Assembly (NCBI RefSeq): GCF_030704535.1
Contig: NC_081819.1
Span: 21,920,001-21,984,000, forward strand
DNA from: Vitis vinifera
Lineage: Eukaryota > Streptophyta > Magnoliopsida > Vitales > Vitaceae
Length of the DNA stretch: 64,000 bases
Reading direction: 5' to 3'
The position numbers were made by a program, and so were the translations under genes. Of the stretch, positions 23,982-35,191 are shown piece after piece. The notes under the pieces are model-generated. The model searched no databases. It was not told the origin of the DNA and saw nothing but the letters and a program-made list of their open reading frames with translations. Each line of letters begins with the position of its first letter. Within the stretch, counting starts at the first letter, position 1.

Positions 23982-26900
23982 ATGGCGACGAAGCAGCAAT
24001 TGGAGAAGATGTCGGCACGGCAGTACTACCGTAATCTCTGGCACACAGATCTCATGCATGCCATCTCGGCTGATTGTCCCTGTAAGAACAACTGCTCTCA
24101 ATTTTTGGTGTTTTTGTGTTTGGTTACAGATAAAATGAAAGGAAATCTATGTATTTTGCTTTTACCTTATGCTTTTGTTTGGTTTCCCAGAGGATGAAAG
24201 GAACAGAAGGAAATGTGAGGTTTTGAAGTCTTAAACGGGGTGTGTTAAGGATGGAAAATGAGTTCATAATTTTGTCTTTTCCTTTTTTTCTTCCAAGCAG
24301 AACCACTTTTTGTTTTGTTTTGTTTTTTTTTTATAAAATTTTTTGTTGTTTTTGCTTTTAGAATATTGTCTGATCTCAGAATGTCTTCGATTTCTCTTTT
24401 CCGTTTCGTTTTTTCTTCTTGGTCTGTTTTTGCTATAATCAACTTAAATTTATGGCTGTCAAATTTCCTTTTGTTCGTACGTTTGGTTCCCTAGAAAAAT
24501 GTAGGAAAGGACAGAAGAATGGAATTTTGAATTTCAAAGCTGTAGTTGACTGAACCTAATACAATCTTTTGCCTAATAACGACATTGGGAAATGGAAGGA
24601 AAATCGGATAATTATTATTTTTTGAGCCTGCAATGATGCACTTAACACACTATTCAGATTGTTTTTTGGCTTCTTTTCCTTTTTCTGGGATGCTAAACAG
24701 GGTTAGCTTTTATTTTATTTAGTTTTTTCTATGAACTCATGGAATCTCTTTATATATTTGAGTTTTCCTTTTTGGTTTTATTTTATTTTATTCCACCTCT
24801 TTTCACTGTTCTCAAAAACTATATATAAACTGCTGGGTTCCTTTGGAAACGCAGCAAAAAAAGAAATTAAGTCCCTGATTGATAACTATTTTTTAAAACA
24901 TTTTTCTGCTCTCCAAATCCAGAAAACAGCCATTATTTTCAAAGAATATCTTCTAGTTGTTTCCTTAGTTTCTACCATTGTTTTTAAAAATAATTATATA
25001 AATACGAAAAAGGATTAGAAATAAAGTACTATGGATAAAAATTATTTTTAAAATATTTAAAAACATAGAGCAGGTTAAAGAACATTTGAGATTCTCAAAT
25101 AAGCTTTTGTTTACAAAACATAGTAGGATAACTATTTTAAACTCTTCTCAAAAATTATTTTTTGGACTGTTTTAAAAAACACCTCCAAACACAGCCAAAA
25201 ATTCTGAATCTTAAAACTGTAGTTTGAAGTTAATACAATTGTTTGCTTATCAATAATCTAAAATAAAAGCAATTTTGCTTATCAATAATCTAAAATAAAA
25301 GCAATTAACTGATTGAACCTTCTTATGTTTGGTTTTCTGTGCAGATTGTTGCTTTGCAACGTTCTGGTAAGTTTTTTTGGTCCATTAAAGCATCATTTAT
25401 TTTCTTTGCTTGGTAAGATCAGATGTTTTGGTTTTGTTTCCATGTATGAATTAATTCAGTATTATTTTTTGGTTTTGGGTTGTTTTGATCCATATGGCTT
25501 GTTTTTTGGTTCAACTGTGTAAAATTGGGGCAGCTTACTTGGATTTGATTTGGACCAGACTGTCTTTTACTTCTCTGTAATAGGCTAATTAGTGAATGTG
25601 GTGAAGAAATATATTGATTTTCATGGTTTGGTAGGAATCCACTTTTTTTCTATTTCGTGGTTCAATTGTGCAAAATCAAGGCAGCTGGCTTGGTTTAATT
25701 TGAACTGAACTGACTGTTCCTTTTCTGTGTTGTGCTAATTAGCAAATGTAGTTGGATGAGTCACTTTTAAAGATTCAGATGTTAGGTTTCCTAAATGACA
25801 TGGCAAAAGATTTTAGGTTCTAGTTTTCTTTCTAATTAAAATTTTTTAATTAAATATAAGGATTCTCAATTTCTCTCATTTGGTTGCTTCAGAAAATGAA
25901 AATGGAATAAAATGTAATGAAAAGCATTAAAAAATTAGATACCCTGTAACATTGCATTCTATATTTAAAAAAGTGAATAAAGTTAGGAGTAGTGGGCAAT
26001 ATCATGATTGATTTCAATTTTTCAAAAGGAAAAAAAAAAAATTGTTTCCTGTTTTCTTTCCTTTTCTCCTTCTGTTTTTGTTTACCATGTTCTGCTGAAA
26101 GCCTATGCCATGGGTGAAGGCACTGAAGAAAGTTTTACTAAGAATTGAGATGATACAGAGATAGCTGTCCAAAAACCTTTAGACGTCAAGGACTTTCTTA
26201 TTGATGCTTCTTTCCTATAATGCTATAAACAAATATGGGTGTGATAGGAAAATGCACAAGGTTTGGGAGTGCTAAGTTAAATTTCTTCCAAAATGTACTA
26301 AGATGATGCAGTAGTTTTTCCGTCTTTTATCATCTCATACACCATATTATATTCTGCTCTTTTTAGCATTTGATATTTTCTTTTATTTCTGTTGAAGTGA
26401 AAGGTTACACTGTTGATCGTTCTGGATTTAGCACATTTAATTTGGGAATTATCTTGTGGAAGACAATGTTCTAAATTGGATCTTATAACATATCTAATTT
26501 ATGTCTGGTTTGTTATAGTGCTCCCTGTGCATCATACATGTTGCGGAGACGAGCTCTTTACAATGACATGTCAAGGTAACTGTTGTGGGATAGTTGTGTT
26601 TTTCCAGAGAATTCTGATCTGAGAAGAATCAAAAGTATTCTTATGGTCTTCTTTGTTATAGGTATGTGTGCTGTGGTGGATATATGCCATGCAGTGGTAG
26701 ATGTGGAGAAAGTAGGTGCCCTGAATTTTGTCTCTGCACTGAGGTCAGCTGTGGATTCAATTTTGCCCTTGATGCTTCATCTCTGAATTTCCATTCACTT
26801 CTATTAATTATATCATTGGAGTTTTTTTTTTAATCTCTTCACACTCTAGTAATTCTGTTCAGGTTTTCCTTTGCTTTGCAAATTCAGTTGCCAGCACACG

Positions 26901-27821
26901 TTTTATGTTGCAAGATGAGTTCAATATTCAGACAACAAAATGCGATAACTGCATTATTGTACTTCTCTTTTTCTCTCAAAAACACACTGACGCATCATAT
27001 CTTTGTATATTTGTGAGCATAATTGATTCTCTCTATTTTTCTACACACCTCACTTAGACACATTGGCCTCATTTTGTAGGGATTTATGTTCTGCCTCCAG
27101 CAAGTGGCATGCATATTCTCTATAGTTGCTATGATAGTTGGAAGTAATGAAATTGAAGAGGCCTCACGGATATTGTCATGTCTTTCTGACATTGTTTATT
27201 GCTCGTAAGGCCTTTTGAGCCAAGAGATTGCCTATTTTCATATTGATTGTATGTCATATGTTGTTTCCAATGATTTTGAAATTGCATATTGATTCTGCAC
27301 CTTTTGTTGCTTTGCAGGGTTTGTGCTTGTATGCAGGTATGCAATAGATAGATAAAACATAGTGCATTTATATCTTGTTTTTCATTTTTACCAATGAATT
27401 GTACTGTTGAGTAATGCAGACACAACACAAGATTGAAATGGATAAAAGAGATGGTAAATTTGGGTCTCAACCAGCAATGGCAGTGCCTCCCACTCAACAG
27501 ATGTCACGTGTAGATCAGCCAATTCCTCCACTAGTTGGCCATCCTTCTGAACCTTCATATGGGCAACCGCATGGCTACCCCCCTCCTGGTCAAGTTCAAG
27601 ATTATCCTGCTGCTGGTTATCCTCCTCCACAGGCTTACCCTCCACATGCTTACCCTCCTCAGGCTTACCCTCCACAGGCTTACCCTCCACAGGCTTATCC
27701 TCCTCAGGCTCACCCTCCACAGGCTTATCCTCCTCAGGCTCACCCTCCACGGGCTTATCCTCCTCAGGCTTACCCTCCACAGGCTTACCCACCACCCGCA
27801 CAACCTCATGCTGACAGGTGA
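23982..27821 (+). CDS. PLAC8-family Cys-rich protein with PPQAY-repeat C-terminus
   Basis: Eight exons join in phase: 23982-24081, 25345-25366, 26519-26575, 26662-26743, 26863-26958, 27080-27204, 27318-27336 and 27420-27821. This gives 903 nt and 300 aa. The start MATKQQLEKMSARQYYRNLW and the Cys-rich blocks CAPCASYMLRRRALYNDMSR, YVCCGGYMPCSGRCGESRCP and FNIQTTKCDNCIIGFMFCLQ match a conserved plant PLAC8-type protein (Arabidopsis At5g41390/At4g23470-like, from memory). A hydrophobic segment CLQQVACIFSIVAMIVG is probably membrane-inserted. The last exon supplies a hydrophilic Pro/Gln-rich tail with about a dozen PPQAYP/PPQAHP repeats. PLAC8 proteins act in cell-size control or metal handling in plants, but this subgroup has no established activity known to me. 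Exons of 22 and 19 nt are unusually small. Intron 1 (1263 bp) holds a short tandem duplication. Confidence 0.88.
25241..25306 (+). repeat. Perfect two-copy 33-bp tandem duplication in intron 1 of the PLAC8 gene
   Basis: The unit tttgcttatcaataatctaa plus aataaaagcaa occurs twice head to tail with no visible difference, suggesting a recent replication-slippage event. Confidence 0.8.
27613..27803 (+). repeat. Coding minisatellite (15-bp unit) in the PLAC8-gene tail
   Basis: Units of the form cctcctcaggcttac or cctccacaggcttac repeat about twelve times in frame and encode PPQAY or PPQAH. Most variation between units is synonymous or Tyr/His. Copy number is likely polymorphic. Confidence 0.85.
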
Positions 27822-29570
27822 ATTGGACCATGATTCATGATGATGTGCGAGTAGAACCGCTCCAAAATCTTGATCTGTTAATCCAGCGGTCTCCTTGGAG
27901 TTTCTGTCTTACAAATATCAGGAATGGATTTGGTATTAATGATTAATATTTTTAGTTTGTAAAGTAAAACTATTCCATATTTTTGTGCTGCTTTTATCAT
28001 TGTGACTATCATAATTCATCATAAGAATTGTTAATAAGTTGAACTTGTTATGTTCTTTAAGTTGTCCTACATTATACACTTCCATCTCTTTACCAATCTA
28101 AATTCTTTATTCCTTTCTATTGTCTCCTGAGAAAAGAAGAAAAAGGTACGAGATTTGAATGTTTACATTTACCCTGGTTCATCCAAATAATCATACAAGC
28201 TATTTGATCTGATTTAGTTTGCAATTCTCCTTTTCTTTCCACTGGTTTCTCAAGAACCAAACACAGCTGCTGGCTTGTTTCTCACCATGGGGATTTATGA
28301 AAAATCGGTGATTAAGGTCAGCTCCTTCCTTTTCTCTGTGTGCATGATATATCCTTTTTAGGCTTTTTTTTTTCTAAGTGCTAATATACTTGGCTGGAAG
28401 TATTCTTCAAAAGTAGCTGTCCCATGTTGAACAACCCCTTTGGTCTCTGAAAAGCTACATCTTGGTTTTGAGAATTTCTTGTCCATGCTCTTCTCCAAAC
28501 GAGTGAAGCTACAAAGAAAAAGTATGGGAAGCCAAGCCTTTTCCGGCTTTATATCCTGTACCTCTTGTACTTGTACTATAACTTTTCTTTCTTTTGTATC
28601 TAGATCAGAAGTGAAATCTGCTTTATGTAACCATCACTGGGAGCATCACTGTACTGCTGTTGTGCAGCTGTGGCCTGACATGCCACCAGGTTTGTATCAA
28701 TGATTCAATATATGAAATATCAACATGTCTCTAATCTCCATTCTTCCGTGCTTCGCTTCTCTCTTGGCACCTGCTTGTGTGAAATCTTTTACATTTTTGG
28801 CACCCAAATCCGCCGAATCCCTTCTTTCTCTGCTCTTAATCTCTTTTCGGTTGGTTGCTAAAAAAATGCAGGATAAGAGGATGGAAAAGAAATTAAAGTT
28901 GTTTGGCAACTGAGAAATCCGAAGAACCTGGGGTCAACTCAAGATTAAAGGTTTGTGATTGCTAACGATTTTTTTAGTATTTGTGTTGTTTAATGCTTGG
29001 AATGAAAGGGAGTTCATTTAATATCATTGAGTCCGAATTCTACAGATTAATGGTAGTAGTTTAATGGCCTTGACATTACTTCTATTTCCTTTAGTACTTG
29101 AACAGTGCTAAAGCGAAATTCCTAAAAAATTTTAGGTTATGTTTTGTTTTGGGAAAGTAGTAAAGATAAAAAAATAAAAATAAAAATTAAAGAATATAAT
29201 TTTTTAATGTTTGGTTTTCTATGAAAAATAGTAATATATGTATAATTAAAATTTTTATATATTTTAAATTATACTTTTTATATAGAATATAGAAAAAAAA
29301 GTGAAATGAGTTTGAAGAAAAAAAAAATCAAATATAATTAAAAAATTTAGAACATAGTGTTAAGGATGCTTCCATCAAATCAGTTAAGCCCATATCCAAG
29401 AGCAGATACAAACTGTCTTTGGGCTCTATGGACCAGGCCGGCCTATCTCTGCGAGAACTTGGGATTCAATTTTGGGAATACTAGTAGTTTAATAATAATT
29501 GGCTAAAGGGAATTATATGCCTTTCCCTACCTGCTAAAGTTACCTTTATTTTCCCACCTGTCTTACCCTA
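27822..29570. other. 3' flank of the PLAC8 gene and spacer
   Basis: The first 200 bp or so are probably 3' UTR. The stretch 28140-28960 is of balanced composition with open frames of 60-90 codons on both strands but no recognisable family. At 29133-29340 there is a partial copy of the MITE-like family (left end ggttatgttttgttttggg) lacking a matching right end. Confidence 0.4.
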
Positions 29571-29887
29571 GTTGTGTTTGGTTCCGAAAAATAATAAGAA
29601 AATAAAAAAAATATAAAGAAAAATAATTTTTTTTTATGTTTGATTGTATTATGAAAAATATGAAAGAAAATAAATTATAATTAAAATTTTATGTATATTT
29701 AAATTATTTAATTTTTATCTCAATGAATTAAAATAAATAAAATGAGTTTGAAGTAACAAATAAAAATAATTTATCAATTTTTAATCTATTTTTTTATTTT
29801 TTTTTCACTTTTTGTTTCTTTTTATTTTTTATTTGTATGTTTTTTCCTTTGCATTTTCCCTTATATTTTTTGGAAACCAAACATAAC
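29571..29887. mobile_element. MITE-like element (copy 2)
   Basis: The left end is gttgtgtttggttccg and the right end ggaaaccaaacataac, its near reverse complement, 317 bp apart. The interior shares aatttat--atttttaat and tgcattttccctta with the copy at 3583-3902, in the same order. Non-coding. Confidence 0.6.
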
Positions 29888-30334
29888 AGAAAATGTTAGT
29901 AATAAACTTTTTAACTTCAAATCACTTATTTTCAGCTTGGAACTTATCTTCCAAAGGCCTAGAGTTTTGAATGAAAAGAAAGTGAAGGTATGTTCTAAAT
30001 CCATTTTTCCACATTGAATGTTTCCTTTCTCGTTTTTGTGTTTTCGTTGAGTAGGATTGGGTAAGAAATATGTTTCCAAATTGATATTTGCAACCAAATT
30101 TGGACACCTTTCATGCTGACCATAGGATGTTGCCACAAGCCCTGAGTTCTCTTCAGACTAACATCTTTTCTACTCCTTTCATCGTTAAATAAAATTGAAA
30201 TATATAAGTTTTCAACAAATTTTATTTTATTTAATCTTTTTTATTTTTTATAATTAAACCAAATATTAGAAAAGAATTTTCAAGTGGGTCACTTGTTCCC
30301 TCGAGTGGCTCCTCCACTGAGGACGACTATTTGC

Positions 30335-30447
30335 TTATCCATGAGAAAAACGAGCTTCTCGTTGAAGAAAAATGATTATGGTTTTTAAAGATATAAAAGA
30401 GGTCTTATCCGTTGAAAAAACGAGCTTCATGCTCAAGGAAAATGATT
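30335..30447. repeat. Two-copy tandem duplication (70-bp spacing)
   Basis: The segments 30335-30377 and 30405-30447 both read ttatcc-tgaaaaa-cgagcttc followed by aaaatgatt, with about ten differences in 43 positions. Confidence 0.6.
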
Positions 30448-31777
30448 GCGTGTTCTTTTTGTTAAGACCACATTACTCATATGAAAAGGTTCGAAAATGC
30501 TTTTGATTTCACCCGTCTCAATTGCATTAAAAAAACACACACACATATTTTATTATTATTATATTTTTGCTTTTCTTCCTTTCTGTCCGTACATATATTT
30601 TGGTAAGATGCTAAAAGATATTCCATTAGGTTAAAAAAATGATTTAAGTTAAAATGTTCTATTATACAACGAGAGTGACCTTTATGGGTGTAGGAACGTT
30701 TTTGAAAAAGTATTTTTTTAAGTAATTCTTCAAAACAATTAATAATTTGTGGATGTTAGATATATTTACTCGAAACATACATATATATGTATTAATCTTT
30801 CTTCAAAAATTATTTTTGAAAAATCATATATATTTCCGAGTTAATTCATTAGTCTCAAATTATTTTTGTTTTTATTCTTCAAAAATTAAAGCATATATCA
30901 TAATTTGCTTGGGCCAAAATTTAGGGCTCTTGTTTAAAACATGGAAAATGAAAAAAGAAAGAAGGAAGAGGGATTTTGGATAAGGGTTTGTTGACAAGCT
31001 CACATGGCAGACAGCCTCCTGGGATAGAGATGGATCAAGCACAAAGTCCAAGCTCAAGATCATGAAACCATGAATCTATATATATATATATATATATATT
31101 TCAATGCACCACCATTAATATTAAAGTTTCTTTATCTCTCTGTCTCTACCCACTTAGCAGATAAGTCTGAGAGGACAAACCCTGCAGATTATTATTATAA
31201 TTATTTATGCCTTTTTACTGAGACGTACATTCAATTTTTTTCGTTTAAAATCACTGCGTTCTTCAGAGACCCTGATTGGGCTGTACAAAAAAATTGAACT
31301 GACATGTGAGCTGTCATGTAAAGAATCTTAAATAATTCAAAAAAAAATTATGGATTTCTTACTTTTTATGAAATGGCTGCGCGAAAAAATCAGAGAGGTT
31401 AAAAAAAGAAAAAAAAAAGAAAGAAATAATATTATACAAATTATATAAATTTGCACTATTATTCTTTTTAATATGTTAAAAAAAAAACAAAAAAAGAAAT
31501 AATAAATATGATGAAAACCTAGACCAGATCCAATCTAATATTCAGTGACAAGATCCGATCAAATCGGCTGGCTACCTGCCCACCAAACAAAGCTAACAAA
31601 CTTCCACAGTCCAATGTTTAGCATTGTTTTTTCAAGTATAAAAATCCCCAGAAAAAAAAATTTAACTACAGCTTCTGAATTTTATGGCTGCCTCCACTGA
31701 TTCCCACCATCACCCACCACCACCCACCACCCACCACCGCCTCTAAGTCTATATTATGCAGAAACCCACTTCATTTC

Positions 31778-32014
31778 AAACCATTTTATTCCAACCCACC
31801 TGAAAATTTTCATAAAAATAGGACCATAAGGATTTCATATGAACCCATTTCTTGACTTCTTCAAAGTCAAGGTCTTCACATCTAGCCATTCCTCAAACAC
31901 GGAAAAGGAAAAAGGAAAAAAAAGGGGGAAAAAAAGGGCGGTTCTTCCCATCTCAATCCCCATATGGAACCATTTCATCCAAACACACCTGAGAATTTTC
32001 ACAAAAGTAGAACC
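31778..32014. repeat. 48-bp direct duplication 189 bp apart
   Basis: The copy at 31778-31825 and the copy at 31967-32014 share aaccattt-atccaa, cacctgaaaattttc and aaaa-tag-acc. It is non-coding and lies 3' of the RING-H2 gene. Confidence 0.6.
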
Positions 32015-32230
32015 TTTTTTTTTGGGGGGGTGGAAATCAGAGGATTCATATATAGAAGAACGCATTTTGTGGGAGCCCATCGTTCAATAACTATTGAAAA
32101 CCTACCCTTTTTTAATGGGTACGTGGGAAATTTTTTTTTTTTTTTTCTTCATGTATATACAGTTCAACCCTCTCACCCTCACCAAACCAAAATTTAAAAA
32201 ATAAAATAAAACCCATGAAAAATCTCCGAC

Positions 32231-32734
32231 CTACAAGCCCGAAACGGTACCGTATTCACTGTAAAAATCAGTGATCCCAGAGGCAGCCCAGAGCCGTTGA
32301 TTGAACTCATCTTGCATCTCATCAGGCACAAATGGGGTCCTACAAAGCGGACAGGTCTTCTGATCGTGGTCCATCCAACGGTCCAGACAGCTCCGGTGGA
32401 AAATGTGTTTACAATTGGTCAACCGCCTGATCTCTTCTCCGACCTCGAAGTCGTACAGACATACGGCGCAACTCTCCGGCGCGTCGCCGCCGCAAACCGC
32501 CTCCCCGAACTTCATCACCGGCAGGATTTCACGGATCAGAACAGCCGATACCGGAGGGTATTCCGGCACTTGCGCCTGCGTTTCGGACCACGAAACGTCG
32601 GTTTCCAGGAAATCGGAGAGACCCAGAAAGTGAAAGAGCGAGAAAATGAGTTTCCTGATGAAACCCAGAAAGGAGAGTGTGTGGAGGAAAAGCTTTGGGA
32701 GGAAAACCTCTGTGTATCCCACAGGAAACCCCAT
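32231..32734 (-). CDS. BRH1: BRH1-type RING-H2 E3 ubiquitin ligase
   Basis: A single uninterrupted frame of 167 aa with ATG at 32732-32734 and TGA... stop at 32231-32233. The N-terminus MGFPVGYTEVFLPKLF followed by a hydrophobic stretch (about residues 15-43) is the hallmark of the BRH1/RHA1-like group. A full RING-H2 finger uses C89, C92, C108, H110, H113, C116, C128 and C131, with DRWMDHDQKTCPLCRTPFVP after the third pair. The C-terminus has NQRLWAASG as in the family. Arabidopsis BRH1 is a membrane-associated E3 ligase repressed by brassinosteroid and induced by chitin. That role is carried over by homology only. The gene is intronless, as usual for this family. The upstream DNA is a long GAGA-rich leader. 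Confidence 0.92.
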   Translation of the reverse strand: MGFPVGYTEVFLPKLFLHTLSFLGFIRKLIFSLFHFLGLSDFLETDVSWSETQAQVPEYPPVSAVLIREILPVMKFGEAVCGGDAPESCAVCLYDFEVGEEIRRLTNCKHIFHRSCLDRWMDHDQKTCPLCRTPFVPDEMQDEFNQRLWAASGITDFYSEYGTVSGL

Positions 32735-32860
32735 GGAAACTTAGAGAGAGAGAGTGAAGAGCTCTAGAGAGAAAAATTGAACAGTTCTAAAGAGAGACGA
32801 TGAAGATTTTTAGAGAGAGAGAGAGAATCGCACAGCTTCTGAGAGAGAGAGAAGGGGAAG
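32735..32860 (-). promoter_or_regulatory. GAGA-rich 5' leader of the RING-H2 gene
   Basis: Three agagagaga clusters lie at about 32741-32755, 32811-32826 and 32840-32852 on the plus strand, so the minus-strand leader is CT-rich. Such tracts are common in plant 5' UTRs and can recruit BPC/GAGA-binding factors. Confidence 0.45.
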
Positions 32861-33640
32861 CTTCTCCTTCAGCCGTGAAGCCATTAATATATAGTACAAG
32901 TGCAGTGACTACTACCGTCACCAGCTGTGACCTTAAAGTTTCGGAGATAAGTGACAGTTTTCATTATGGCGACACTTGGTAAGTGGTGACTTGGGGGTGA
33001 GAAATACTGCATAGGTAATTTATTAATTTCGTTTCTATATAGAAGATTACTACACAAATTGAAAATTGGAAATATATTTAGACACGTGTCACGTGGTTTA
33101 AATGGAGATGGATGAGCAAGTGGCCGCTTTATTCACTAATCATCTTTTTGTCATCTATCACATTAGACTTTTTTTTTTTAAAATAAAATATATTATTTTT
33201 TATTTTTTATTAATAATTTTTCCCAACCCCATTCATATCTTCCATTTTTCTTAATATTATAATATCAATTCAATCCTTTCTTTTTTTTTTTGGGGAATCA
33301 ATTTAACCAATTAAAAATTCATTTTAAGCACAATTTCTACCATTTTTATCACTTTATTGTTAGATAATTAGTAATGATTAAATATTTGAAAACTTTTTAC
33401 ATTTAATCAATACCCATCACTTTTATCATATTCAATCAATCATAACTATAATAATACCTAATAATTTATCCTAACTAATGACTCATAATTTATTATAAAT
33501 TCAGATAATTTTTTTAATCATTCAAAATTGGGTTTTTTTTTTTAATTTAAAATTTGGAATTAGGAAAACTTTTTTTTTTTTTTTCTTACTTTAAAATCTA
33601 GGGTTATCATGTCCCAAAAGCATTGAAAGAAGGGCAATCA
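32861..33640. other. Upstream spacer of the RING-H2 gene
   Basis: The proximal promoter probably lies at 32861-33120, including cacgtgtcacgtggt at about 33083-33097 with two CACGTG-like cores (ABRE/G-box type). The rest is AT-rich with poly-T runs. No gene. Confidence 0.4.
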
Positions 33641-34016
33641 AAAGTCCCACCAATCATCTCATATAGGAAAGGAACCCATCACAAAAGACCCTCACACACA
33701 TATGAAATAGAATTGATTGAAAAGCCAAGGGGGCTCATCAGGGGCTGTCGGGTTGATATTAGTTGGCAGATAACACAGCATGGTACCAATGTTCCACCCC
33801 ATTTGAGAGATAGACAAAGAGAGTGTGCCACTCCCCCTTGTGCCTTGTCTCCATCCCTTTCTCCTGAGTTTTTAGCCCTAAAATTCAACCTCACAAGTCC
33901 CACCAATCTTCTCTTATGAGAAATCAAACACACCCCCCACCCTACTCCAACAAAAATCAAACTAAAAATTAGTTGGCACACACCACATCAGGATAGCTAT
34001 GTTCCATCTCACTTGA
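33641..34016. repeat. Tandemly duplicated ~250-bp segment
   Basis: Two ordered blocks recur: aagtcccaccaatc-tctc at 33642-33662 and 33895-33915, then attagttggca through ccatttga/cacttga at 33758-33806 and 33968-34016. Spacing differs (254 against 210 bp), showing indels since the duplication. No coding content. Confidence 0.65.
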
Positions 34017-34094
34017 TCAAGTGCAAGTGACCTTACTATACTTCTTACTATCTTGTGTGGATTGTCTATGGGGTTGGGTTAGATTGATGGATGT

Positions 34095-34700
34095 GAAATG
34101 ACTTCCTTTTGGAATTTTATGGGCATTTTGTATGTGATTTTAAAGTAGCCATTTAGGAAGATCTATTCATGGTCCTCACTCGACGTGAAATGAATAGAAC
34201 TATAAAAATTATTGAACCGACAAATACAACTCAATGTATAGTCTCGATACTTTTTGTTCCACAGTTACATATGTACAAGAAGTTTGTTGCGTTGTATTTG
34301 AAGCATTTATAAGACAATAACAATCAAACAAGTCCTAACTTGTTGATTAGAAGGAATGGTTGAAATAATAGGAAAATAGATGAAAATTTTAGTTAGAGAA
34401 ATGACTTTCTTTTGGAATTTTATGTAGAATGAGTGATAAAAATGATTGGACCGACAAATAAACATCAGAGTTTAACTAATTTGATGTATGATATTTGAAG
34501 CATTTGTAAGATAATGTCAATTAAATAAGTTCTAACTCACAATCATTGGAGTGGGTGATTATAAAATTATTAAAAAATAGATGAAAATTTTAGTTGTAAT
34601 TGTAATAGTCTTATTTTATGAAGTTCTTTTACTAAGATTTATGACATCATATTCGAAGCATTTCTTAATTGAGGTCTACCTTAGAAGATTTATTTCTTGA
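34095..34700. repeat. Degenerate tandem duplication (200-300 bp unit)
   Basis: Shared ordered blocks are gaaatgact-tcttttggaatt at 34095 and 34398, ttgaccgacaaata-like at about 34215 and 34450, atttgaagcattt at 34296 and 34491, and atagatgaaaattttagtt at 34376 and 34575. A third partial atttgaagcattt-like motif lies at about 34650. Confidence 0.6.
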
Positions 34701-34921
34701 TGATTTAAACAAAAAAAGAATAATCTAAGTCATTCCAAATTCAAAATAAAAACTTAAATTTGATATAATATTATTGAAGACTTTTAACATCAGATCCATC
34801 TAAAAAATATTAAGATATTCATTTTAAGGCGTGATTCTAGTTATTACAAGATAAATAATAAATATTTGTAGACAACATAAAAACCCTAATTATTATGATA
34901 ATATTTACATTGTCATTTTAG

Positions 34922-34966
<45 letters not shown>
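34922..34966. repeat. (AT)n microsatellite
   Basis: About 21 uninterrupted AT dinucleotides, the longest simple repeat in the window. Confidence 0.95.
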
Positions 34967-34967
<1 letters not shown>

Positions 34968-34968
<1 letters not shown>

Positions 34969-35191
34969 AAAAAAAACCCTAACTCATTATGATCATGATG
35001 AAGAATAAATATCAATGAAACACGAAATAAAAACATCAATCATATGGTTATATTATATCATATTACATTTTAGAAAGGGCCGGGATTTATAGAAACAAAA
35101 AAAAAAAAGAAGTCCTAATTCATGATGATCATGATGAAGGATAAACATCAATGGAACAAAAAATAAAAACACTAATCATAGTGACGATATT
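34968..35191. repeat. Two-copy tandem duplication (~130-bp spacing)
   Basis: Segments 34968-35055 and 35101-35191 share cctaa-tcat-atgatcatg, atgaag-ataaa-atcaatg, and aaataaaaaca-caatcata. A weaker third relative precedes the AT microsatellite at about 34870-34905. Confidence 0.65.

Larger units (their letters stand above)
29888..32230. other. Spacer and 3' flank of the RING-H2 gene
   Basis: No gene is recognised. It contains a ~70-bp tandem duplication at 30335-30447 (shared core cgagcttc), an (AC)n run at about 30534-30545, a (TA)n run at 31077-31099 and a CCACCA-rich tract at 31703-31740. It also has a 48-bp direct duplication at 31778-31825 and 31967-32014. The last ~200 bp probably include the 3' UTR of the minus-strand RING-H2 gene, with a T-run at 32131-32147. 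Confidence 0.4.

Noticed and set aside
28440..28913. Open frames of 60-90 codons after the PLAC8 gene
   Set aside because: Frames occur on both strands over the same DNA, without motifs or splice continuity. More likely 3' flank or non-coding RNA.
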